Shown here: piece after piece, positions 47,409-57,500 of the stretch | How the letters are laid out: each line of letters starts with the position of its first letter | Position numbering within the stretch: position 1 is the stretch's first letter | From: Vermamoeba vermiformis | Taxonomy: Eukaryota > Tubulinea > Echinamoebida | NCBI GenBank assembly: GCA_045837725.1 | Contig: JBEWZL010000013.1 | Coordinates: forward strand, 248,001-312,000 | Reading direction: 5' to 3' | Length of the DNA: 64,000 nucleotides | The notes under the pieces: generated by a model | Seen by the model: only the letters and a program-made list of their open reading frames with translations | Told to the model about the DNA's origin: nothing | Database searches by the model: none | Program-made: the position numbers and the translations under genes

Positions 47409-48847
47409 ATGGCAAAACCAACTACCGGCGATGAAAATTCAATGAAAGGCAATGTAAGTCGAAAACATTATTATTACAGCACAATATTACAAATAATATA
47501 CAAGAAATTCAAATATTAGAACCATTCGTGTACCATAGCAGCAGTACCCCCGAACAATAATTCCCCGATAGTCTTAAATTTCCTCGCAGGACTTGCTCGA
47601 GCCCTTCAACTACATTGCCAGCTCGCAGAAAGAAGGCGACACCTTGCAGTCGCTGCTCGTCGAGGCATTCAACGCGTGGATGCAAGTGCCGCACGACAAG
47701 CTCGAACACATCAAGAAGATCGTCTTCATGCTGCACAATGCCAGTCTGTTGTACGTACTAGCGCACTAGTCCCTCCCTGGCCCTACTGACCGCAGCAGAG
47801 TGGACGACATTGAAGACGGGTCCAAGATGCGTCAAGGAGCACCTGGTGAGTCACACTGCTGCACGAATGATCTTTATTATTATTGCATATCTAATGACCC
47901 CTCGCACTAGTGGCGCACAACATCTATGGACTGCCGAGCACGCTGAACTGCGCCAATCTGGTCTACTTCATGGCCCTCGAACACTGTCTCAAACTCGATC
48001 ACAACAACAACGACAACTCCATGCGCGCCACTGCTGTCTTCATCGGTGCGTCGTGCTGATCGTTACTGTCTCATCTAACGGCGCTAACAGAGGAGTTGTT
48101 GAGTTATCACCGCGGCCAGGGCCAAGAGATCAATTGGCGCGAGAGTGCGCAGTGTCCGAGTGAGGAGCAGTACCGCGCCATGGTGATCGACAGTGCGTGC
48201 TTGTTGGGCACCTGTTGCGGATGTTAATCGTTGTATTCACAGAGACTGGTGGCATATTGCGACTTGGCATGAAATTAATGCAATTAATAAGTCAGGACAA
48301 CAAGTAGGTATTTCCATAAAAGGCTATTCCGTGCTTACAGCTCAAATGCGCAGAAATTACACGCCACTCGTCAATCTGTTGGCACTTTATGTGCAGCTGA
48401 TCAGTGACTACATTAATCTGGACTACAATCACCAGCAGAATGTCAAAAACAAGTCTGTGTGCGAAGGTGAGAGTGACACTTTTGATGACACGTGTCACAT
48501 ACTGACACGTGCGCAGATATCACAGAAGGCAAATTCTCACTGCCCATCATTCACTCTGTGCACCGCAATCCAGAGGATCATCGCCTCTTAAGTACGTCGA
48601 TGCAGAACTCGATTTGACACGTGTCAAAGTGCTTGTTAACAGTTTTATTGCAGATATTCTCAAGCGACGCACCTCCGACGAAGAGCTGAAGAAGTACGCC
48701 TCGAATCTGATTCGCACCAATGGGTCCTTTGACTACACGATCACGTGCATCGACCAGCTCCTCGCGGAGATTTCGCGTGAGATTTCAACGCTCGGTGGCA
48801 ACGATAAGCTGATGCTCATTGTTAAAAAATTGCGTGGCTCCATTTAG
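47409..48847 (+). CDS. GGPS1: Geranylgeranyl diphosphate synthase
   Basis: Nine exons (starts 47409, 47590, 47799, 47911, 48091, 48243, 48354, 48517, 48654) give 310 residues. The enzyme adds isopentenyl diphosphate to allylic diphosphates to make C20 GGPP for prenylation of Rho/Rab proteins; the neighbouring Rac gene would be a client. The first Asp-rich motif is intact ([15 protein letters not shown] near residue 70). The family block [18 protein letters not shown] and the C-terminal [13 protein letters not shown] match animal GGPS1. The second Asp-rich motif reads SDYINL where DDYxNL is expected. The donor after KSVCE is followed by a TGACACGTGTCA palindrome. Confidence 0.93.
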
Positions 48848-48896
48848 CCCTTGTAACCGTTCATAAATGTCCTCACGCTATCAATACGATCAGTCG

Positions 48897-49670
48897 TTAT
48901 TTGCGCTGTACTCGCAGCAGTGCTAGTCGTTCCAGATCTGACGCACGACGCATGACCACACTGACTTTCAATTGACAGCGTGTGGCTGTCTTGACGATGG
49001 CTGGCAGCTGTTCTTCGAGTGCAATGAGCCAGCCCACACCCCGCGCACTCAGCAGCAGTGCCCAGTCCTGCAGCACTTGTTCGGTCAGTGCCACTCCTCC
49101 GCGACCCCCCGACCACGCAGCCCACAAATCACGGCCTTGTTGGGCACGCGTCCATTCAGCGCCGTGATCAGGTGCATCGTCCTCTTCAGTGGGCACATAG
49201 GGTGGATTGCACAGCGCAACATCGACACAGCCGTGCAAGCGAGGCATGAGGGGTGTGGCTCGATCTGCGCCAATGAGCTCGAAGTGACCGAGCGATGCAC
49301 CTCCGTTGTGCGTTACAGTCAGGTGCGTGGCATCGAGTGCGTGTCTGTTGATGTCGCACGCGTAGAATAAGCGACTCTGTTGTGGCTGCAGTTTGGCGAG
49401 CAATTGCGCGAGAAACACGATCACGACACCACTGCCTGGTCTGCGGGGGTAAATTGATAATATTAACAAGTTATTAAATATAGTTAGTACAAACCCAATC
49501 TCTAGGATGACTTGCGGATTTAGTGCTTGCAATAATTCGCGATCTTTTGTCAGCCCATCCAAAAACAAGAATGAATCCTCTGCTGGCTCGTAAAAATTTT
49601 TATAATCAGCGCGCTTAAAATGATCAAGAGAGGGAGTGGGATATTCAAGCGTCTCTTTGGAATAAATCAT
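48897..49670 (-). CDS. N6AMT1: HEMK2/N6AMT1-like protein methyltransferase
   Basis: Two exons (49670-49495, 49440-48897) give 239 residues. With TRMT112 this enzyme methylates the Gln of the GGQ motif of eRF1 and can also modify a histone H4 lysine. Motifs are YEPAEDSFLFLDGL, SAM-binding EIGPGSGVV across the intron, ACDINRHALDAT, and catalytic CNPPYVPTEEDD. The intron uses the less common donor GTTTGT. The gene ends 50 bp from the convergent GGPP synthase. Confidence 0.93.
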   Translation of the reverse strand: MIYSKETLEYPTPSLDHFKRADYKNFYEPAEDSFLFLDGLTKDRELLQALNPQVILEIGFVLTIFNNLLILSIYPRRPGSGVVIVFLAQLLAKLQPQQSRLFYACDINRHALDATHLTVTHNGGASLGHFELIGADRATPLMPRLHGCVDVALCNPPYVPTEEDDAPDHGAEWTRAQQGRDLWAAWSGGRGGVALTEQVLQDWALLLSARGVGWLIALEEQLPAIVKTATRCQLKVSVVMRRASDLERLALLRVQRK

Positions 49671-49781
49671 CGGTCTTGTGGTGATCTACAATGCGCAACG
49701 ATTTTTTTCCTCAGTAATTACAAACCCCCCAAACCCAATACAGCACAACAATCGAGCCAATTTTGATATATTAGTCAAGAT
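49671..49781. promoter_or_regulatory. 111-bp divergent spacer, HEMK2 / small basic protein
   Basis: Two starts face away across 111 bp. The only notable feature is a C-run (CCCCCCAAACCC) near 49726. Confidence 0.3.
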
Positions 49782-50458
49782 ATGTCTGTGTTTGCTGAGT
49801 TTGATGCCAAATTCGCGGGGCCTACCAATGCCTTTGCATATAACAAAGACGAGCCTAAGCGCATGAGACTGGATGCGAGGGCCGCTAATCGCTTTATTAT
49901 TCATGCAATCAAACAAACACAAGAGATCGCCAAAGATATTGCTAGTAAGTACTTATACCTAGTCGAGATATTGGAGTTGGAAATTTAATGCAATTTAATT
50001 CCAGAAAAAAAGAAAAATCAAAAGAACGTTGAAAACACCGCTAAAGTGATGGTACGACGTTCATTGCGTATTATGATGAAAGAATCGCCATTTTCCTTCG
50101 TTAAGGATCAGACGGAGGTCGAATTCAGTAAGTTGATGGTGGATGGACGTTACTAGTTGCTAAAACAGCGCTTAGTGCAAGCACATGGCAACACTATGGA
50201 TAAAGCAAAGAAAATTTCCAAGAAGAAACGACAGGAAGCGATTAATAAGCGTCGATCGTTGCCCAGTATGTCTCCACACCGCACCGAGTGTTAATACTAA
50301 TCAACACTATGCCAATAGGTCCTACTAAAACTGAGCCCAACGCCGATGGCAGTGTAGCAGATGCTAAGCCTGCATCTGGTCCTGTACCACTCACGCTACA
50401 CATTGCACTGCCTTTCTTTTCGAGCAAACTGAACGAATTTAACTTTAACAAGCAATAG
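49782..50458 (+). CDS. Small basic protein, probably nuclear
   Basis: Four exons (49782-49944, 50005-50127, 50176-50265, 50319-50458) give 171 residues. The first part is helical (DARAANRFIIHAIKQTQEIAKDIA). Two Lys-rich clusters follow (KKKKNQKN and KKISKKKRQEAINKRRS), which would serve as nuclear localisation or nucleic acid-binding stretches. A Pro/Ala linker leads to a hydrophobic C-terminal segment (PLTLHIALPFFSSKLNEF). No family was recognised. Acceptor choice for exon 3 rests on frame only. Confidence 0.55.
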
Positions 50459-50526
50459 AGGTGAGTACAATGTTGTATTATTGGTCAGTATAGTAATGTA
50501 TAATAGCTGTAAATAAATGTTTTTTA

Positions 50527-52403
50527 ATGACGAAGATCCGACGTGTCACGATGACCACACAAGGTATATCTATACAATAATCTAATGCGAATGAAATATA
50601 TTTACATTGTTTGTAGCATTGATAGCGTGTTTGGATACACTTGACACCAATCCTACAAAGAATTTAGATCTCTTGTTCGAACTGAGCCGCGATCTGGTAG
50701 TGAGGTATTAATTTTTGATAAATAACAGCCACATCGATTCACGTACTAATATAGAATAGACAAGAAGCAGCGCGTCACAACACCATTCCAAAATTAAGCA
50801 CATTATTCAACCAATATTACCCTCTGCGCAATGCATCGAGTGACAATACAGCGCTGCTATTTAAAATATTGCGAGTCATGCGCAATTTGTGCGGTAATGT
50901 TCCTGAAACTCCGATCGCGATCAGGTTCGTTCGCTTCGTATGCATGTCGATCTGTTGCTTACACCAGTGCTAGGGACGCGCAAATATTAGAGCACAGCTA
51001 TCACCTGCTCGACGAATACACGCACAAGACAGCACTGAACGAGCACGACTATCTCTTGCTGCGCACTATCGTCACACTGCACTCGAACATGGTGATCAGC
51101 AGTGCGGAGATTAAGCGCGAGATTTGGGAGCGCGCAGTCAACTCGCAGCTGTACTGGCACGTGACACAGCTGGCACACACCCCACTCAATGCGCACATTG
51201 CGATGTGTTTGTTGAACTGCACCGCGACTGATGCAGCACTGCGGTATGACACACCGAGCCAGTCACAGTGAGGTACTGACGATTGACACGCAGAGAACAG
51301 CTCGTGCAAGACAAGCCAGCCATGCACTTGTTCATGAAACTGCTCGATCTGGCTGCTCACGAGACAGATGAACACGACAATGTGAACACGAGTGTGTTTT
51401 ATTGGACGTAAGTGTCGATCTACAGTGCTTGCTGTGGTGCAGTGTTTGACACGTGTCATTCAGATACCTCGTGTTTCAGAAGTTGCGCGACAGATTTGAC
51501 GAGTTGATGGTGCTGGCACGTGACACTGACTGGCACAAAACTGACCAATCAGAGGACAGCGAGCCCACGAGTGTCCGTCAAGTGCTGCTGCTCAAGTTCT
51601 TGGAAGCGAGTGTGGAGGAGTTGAATGCACACCCTGAACTGATGGACCACGAGCACAAAGCACGCATGTTGAAGTATTTGGAGCAGCGATTCGAGGAATT
51701 GGAGGCCAAGGAGCTGGTGTTCACGGCGCGGATCAAGTTCAGTGACGAGGCTCAGTTCAAACGAGATCTCGATGCATTATATTTAGTGGCACGTATTCTC
51801 AGTCACGTGCTCGAGTGTGCCAGCAGCGAGGAAAAAGAATTGCTGCGCACTGCAGGGCTGTTAATTACAGTCATTCGTAAGTGACGCGAAGAGAACTCTT
51901 ATCATCCGATTGACACGTGTCAAACAGGCATGTTCAAGAACTCGTTAGATCACGAAGCTGAACTAGAACGTGCGCGCAAAGAGACAGGCGTTGATTTGAA
52001 GCGCGAGAAGATGGCCAAGACGCGCATAGTGGAGGACGAGTTCAATTTCAAAGTGGAGCTGATGAAAATAGTGTGCAACATGTGTTATCGACACCGCGCC
52101 GCTCAGGATGAAGTGCGCGCATTGAAAGGTCTGCCAGCGATATTGAACCACTGCAACATTGACGACAACAATCCCTGTAAGTACTCGTCATATGATGTCC
52201 AGTGAGTGTGACTGATGCGTGCAGTAGACATCAAAGAATGGGCCATTGTGACGCTGCGCAACTTGTGCGAGAACAACGTGGAGAATCAAGAAGTGATTGC
52301 GAGTCTGAAGACACAAGGCATATTGGCCAGCGACGAGCTCGAACGATTGGGCCTGCAAGCCAAGCTCGAGGACAGCGGCAAGGTGACCATCAGCAAGAAG
52401 TGA
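50527..52403 (+). CDS. ATXN10: Ataxin-10 homologue
   Basis: Eight exons (50527-50563, 50617-50704, 50760-50924, 50974-51243, 51294-51407, 51464-51876, 51928-52176, 52225-52403) give 504 residues; a second Met at 50551 would trim eight. Ataxin-10 is an armadillo-repeat protein tied to cytokinesis and cilium base function. The C-terminal ataxin-10 domain is clear: FKVELMKIVCNMCYRH, LPAILNHCNIDDNNP and IKEWAIVTLRNLCENNVENQ. The upstream part has repeated helices of ARM type, including VMRNLCGNVPETPIAI. Two introns end shortly after TGACACGTGTCA palindromes. Donor GTTCGT at 50925 is atypical. Confidence 0.92.
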
Positions 52404-52719
52404 ACGGCGTGTTGGACATAATCTGTGCGAGGAGTAATATCACTTGGAGGGGCATGATAGCAATACGATGCAAACAGATAGCTGCGCTGGTGCTCAAAAT
52501 AAAACTGAAATTCCGAGCACGTGCTGGTGACACGATTGTGATTGGACAATAATTATCGAACTAACAATTTAGTTTCTATTAATCGACCACAACGATCATA
52601 TACAGCAAGCATTTGTAGTAATTAAGATGACTTCAGTAGAATAGCAAGTGATCTATTTGCGCGATCCGTTTTAAAACAAAGCGCTAAATAATCTAATTAT
52701 TATTTTTAGCCGATTTCCC
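52404..52719. other. Intergenic spacer, ATXN10 to PITP
   Basis: 316 bp, AT-rich, between two plus-strand genes. It must hold the ATXN10 3' end and the PITP promoter. No repeat, RNA gene or open frame was recognised. Confidence 0.5.
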
Positions 52720-54109
52720 ATGCCCTTATCTTTGAAAGAAGTAAGTCTAATTGCCAAACAATGCATTTTAACAATTTTAATAATTATTTTCTTACAGTAT
52801 TACCGAGCAAATATTTACTTCACACTGCGTATGAGTCGCGAACAAACATCTAAGGTACTGTCCATAACAATAATAATAAAGTGAGTATTTAAGTGAGCTC
52901 ACCCAGCCATTAGGGTGAAGGCATTGAATTTCTCGAGAATTCACCGTACAGCGATGAAAAGGGTCCTGGCTTCTACACGCACAAGATTGTGCACCTTGAA
53001 AAGTACGTGCAGTCTGACAGTAACAGTAGCGAGTGATTGCTACAGCAATCATACGTGAATTATGCGCTGAACTCATCACTCCCATTAGACGTTTGCCTGG
53101 CTGGGTGCGAGCGTTCTTGCCAGCCTCAGCACTGCGCATCGAAGAGAAGTGTATGTACTAGCAGCAGTCTTATTATATGACACTCGATAGTGCTGCACTG
53201 TACTGACGTGTTTCATGTAGCGTGGAAACAGTTCCCATTCAGTCGCACAGGTACGCCCCTAAATTGATGAATTTACACTCACTAACTGATATTTGCAGTC
53301 TATTCTGTAAGTATTACATGCAAGTCACATTTTGACACGTGTCATCTGATGACATTCGTGTCAGACTCCGTTGTTCGGTGACAAGTTGTTCGTCGAAGTG
53401 AAAAGCATCTACAAAGAGGACCGCGGTACCTCTGAGAATGTACGTGCAGTATAAAATATATATACATGTAGGATTAGCGCCATATGTGCTGGTGTTAATG
53501 ACGCTGTTAGGCACTGAATTTGAGCGAAGAAGAATTGAAGCAGCGCAAAGTAGAGTTGATTGACATTGCCAAATGTGAACGAGATCCGCGCAAAGTGAGA
53601 GTCATATGTGCAATATAAAGATATAGTAATAACAACGGCTGCATTTGTAGTACCGTCCTGAAGAAGATCCAACCACCTTCAAATCGAAGAAGACAGGTCG
53701 AGGTCCCTTGACAGATCCAGACTGGATTGTAAGTGCTAATGTACTAACATGCCTTGATTGTGACTAACATTCCTTCTGCAGCAAAAAACCAACCCCATCG
53801 TGTGTGCATACAAACACGTGACCGTTGACTGGAAGGTAACACGAGCTCACTTGTACTATCATCATAGTTCATTAACTGCTCGCACAGTACTCGTGGCTGA
53901 TGAAGTCGCGCATTGAGAACTTTGTGCACAGTCGCTTCTTCAAGGACATATTCACGCAGTCACACTTGAAGGCATTCTGTTGGATTGATGAGTGGTGGGA
54001 CATGACGCCACAAGACTTGGCACGTTATGAGCGCGAGACGAAAGAATTCCTCGAAAAAGAAATCAAAGACAAGCAACACCCAGCGGAGCCGCAAAAGAAG
54101 GCGCAGTAA
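52720..54109 (+). CDS. PITP: Class I phosphatidylinositol transfer protein
   Basis: Eleven small exons (starts 52720, 52798, 52914, 53089, 53221, 53299, 53365, 53511, 53651, 53782, 53888) give 259 residues, near the 270 of human PITPA. The protein swaps phosphatidylinositol and phosphatidylcholine between membranes and feeds phosphoinositide signalling. Family marks: MPLSLKEYYR start, GEGIEFLENSPY, GFYTHKIVHLE, FKSKKTGRGPL and IVCAYKHVTVDWK. The lipid-exchange C-terminus is RIENFVHSRFF with FCWIDEWWDMT. Exon 6 (53299-53306) is an 8-nt microexon that supplies the bases for VYS between RT and TPLFGD. The alignment needs it. Confidence 0.95.
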
Positions 54110-54500
54110 CCTTTTGCTAGTGTGAATAATAAAGGAAACTATCAAGCACTCGCGTCATGTAAGTGATCAATAACCTTTTCGTATGCTGTAAATGAGATAA
54201 AAGAGAGAGGCTCCCTTCCGCTACAAATAATTCACGAGCACGTGATCAAGCACGTGACACGGAAAAAGATTTACACCGAGTCGGTCATTTCGTTTTTGCG
54301 CTGAATGGAAAGATAACGAGACAAGTGATCGAAACTATTTATTTGATTGATTATTATTATTGCTCTCGTAAGCTCTTTCCTGTCAGAACTAGGACAGGAC
54401 CCGCACTAGATCAACGAAAATAAGCAAAATTGTGAGTGAAGGACTTCCCATTTATTATTATAATTAACACGAATATCAGCAGAACCTATGAGTAATTGAA
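54110..54500. other. Intergenic spacer, PITP to ABCA
   Basis: 391 bp without a gene. It has an AATAAA signal for PITP near 54128 and two CACGTGA sites 15-20 bp apart near 54239-54260, the likely promoter side of the ABCA gene. Confidence 0.5.
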
Positions 54501-57500
54501 ATGGGCTTCTTCAGACAGTTTGTAACATTATTTTGGAAGAATGTCTTACTGTCTTTTCGTAATTGGAAGTCAAGCATAGCACAAATATTGAGTCCTCTAG
54601 TTATAGTACTATTATTACTCGGTAAGTATTATGTTTTCGCTTCGATTGATTTTTGAGCATTTCAATCGCTATTTTCGATATTCAAATAATTAATTACGCA
54701 ATATTTCCATAATTTGAAATCAGTCCAATAATGCTGCGAATAGGATTTCAACAAATCAGCAATGCAGTTTTGAACCAAGATATTTTGAATCCGGAGCCGC
54801 ACAATGTTGGGAAGATCCCTCAGTGCACAGAGCGAAATGGATTCCGCTGTTACAATATGTTATACGCACCTAAAAATGTTACTTGGGTCGATAATCTCAT
54901 GCGCGAGGTGAGTCCATCTGTCAGATCTGTTAACTGCATCCACGCTAACCGAGTGCCCCTCCAGCTAGCAGCAGCGAATGACGTCGATTTCAACACGAGT
55001 TATTCCGCGATGGGCAGTGGCGTGGTGGCAGGCGAGTGGACATTCATGCAGGACCACAAGACTATCTACGAGTACCTGATCAACAACCCCAACACCACGC
55101 AACATGCGCTCATATTCACGTCAGCCTATAGTTACGCTTCAGACGCTGAAATACCCCCTGAAGTGGGCTATGTCCTATTCTACAACTCCACCATGAAGAA
55201 CCCGCACGCCTTGGAGTTGATCCGCTCACTCGATCAGCTCGTGTTGGCCAAGAAATTGAACGTCTCATCCACCAGCATTGATGTGGCACTGAATTCATAT
55301 CCGAGGTACGCGTGTGGTTAATTACTATTGTACTGTATTGTACTGCTGTTGCTGACTGCTGTCTCAGGAAATTTCGCATTTCAGGCTACGACGTGGTGGC
55401 AGCGAATGGTGGCACGGTACGATCTAACTGATTATAGTACCATATTACTAACACGCTAGCACTTCAGTGGTTCTTCTTGGGTCCGATGGTGACCTTCTTT
55501 CACATTCTGACTGAGATTGTCGGTGAGAAAGAGTCGCGATTGAGACTCGGCATGCGCATGATGGGCTTGAAGACGAGTGTCTATTGGCTGGTCTGGTTCT
55601 TCACTGGCGCACTCTACATTCTGCTCGCCACACTCGTGCTCATCGGTGCTGGACTCGCCTGTCAATTTGCATTCTTCGTCAACTCAAATGTAAGCACTGA
55701 CACTCGCCGTGCTATGAACTCACCTCCCCTCGTTCTTTTGCAGATATTTGCAGTGTTCTTGCTGTTCTTCTTGTTCGGCATTGCCATGGTGTGCTTTGCA
55801 TTCTGGCTCAGCTCACTCATCTCGAGCTCCAAGACGGCACAAACAGTCGGCTATGCCATCATCTTGGTCGGCTTCGTGTTTCAAGCCATCATGTCCAGTG
55901 GCAATGGCGCACTCGTCGACATGTTGTGGGCTGATGACTTGCCGCCGTGGGTCGTGTTCGTGCGCTGGGTCCTCACGCAGTATCCACCGTTCAACTTCGA
56001 CAAGGCCTATGCAGACATTGCGTTCAAGAGCTCAGACACACTCAGCCTCAGCGAGGGGCGCATAGTGAAGGGCAAGGGTTTTGAATGGGATGACTTGTTC
56101 GAGGGTCGTGCCATTGATTTCTTCGGCACTCACGTACAAATCCCTGCGCCGATGCAACAAATCTTGTGGCTGGTCATCAACACAGCTATTTATGGCCTCG
56201 TCGGTCTCGTAAGTAGAACCTATCGTGCATTCTGACTCATTGACACGTGTCATTGGCAGTACCTCGACAATGTGTTGCCAGGCGAACACGGCTCACCGCG
56301 CCACTTGTTCTTCTTTTTAGACCCGTATTACTGGGGCTGGAAGAAGCCTAAGATCCGCATGAAGGACACTGAGTACGCAGTCATTTATTTATCTCTCTGT
56401 GAGTACAGCACTGACCTAGTGACAGCGCGGCACTGGAACACAATCGCGAAGACTTTGAGCGCGGTGAATATGACGAGGATGTGGAAGAAGAGGTGACACG
56501 TGCCATCGAAGACACCGACAACGAGTCAGCAGTGCGTGTCATGCAACTGACCAAGAAATACCGACACTACTTGTGTCTGCCCTCACAGCGCGATGTGACT
56601 GCCGTGGACAACTTGTCATTCACCATTGAGGAGGGCGAGATATTCTGTTTGCTCGGACACAACGGCGCTGGCAAGGTACGACATTTCCATATGTGGCAAT
56701 CACTACTGACAGCGCTGACAGACCACGACGATCAACATGTTGACAGGGCTGTTCACTCCGACGAGTGGCACGGCCTTCATCTACGGCCACAATGTGTTGA
56801 GTGAGATGGACGAGATTCAAAACATCACTGGTGTCTGTCCGCAGCACAACATTCTCTGGGATGAATTGACTGCGCGCGAACACCTCATCTTCTTTGCCGT
56901 GCTCAAGCGCATTCCGCCGATGCAGATCCGCGAAGAAGTGAACGACAAGCTGCATCAGATGGGCCTCAGCTCTGTCGCCGATGATCGTGTGGGCTCATTC
57001 TCTGGTGGCATGAAGCGACGGTACGTACTGTGACACGTGACATTGAAGGGGATGACTAACTGACACGTGTCACTATCAGACTCTCAGTAGCAATCTCCGC
57101 GATTGGAGATCCGAAGATTATTTTTATGGACGAGCCCACCACAGGTCTCGATCCCGTGCACAAGCGCGAGGTGTGGCACTTGATTGAATCGATCAGAAAA
57201 GAGCGCGTCATCTTGCTGACCACGCACTCGATGGAAGAGGCTGATGTCTTGGCCTCGCGCATTGCTATCATGTCTGGCGGCAAACTGCGCTGTCTCGGCA
57301 ACTCGCTGCATCTGAAGAGCACGTACGGCACTGGTTACCGCATCAACGCACTGCTCAAGACCACGGAGGTGTTCGCGCCCTTTGTAAGTCTGTCAACCAA
57401 TCATAGCGCAGTGATTAATATAGCCACAGATTGAACAACTCTATGCGCACTGGCCCTGGTTGAAAGGTCACGTGACAGGCTCACTCGTGCAGCGCAGTGT

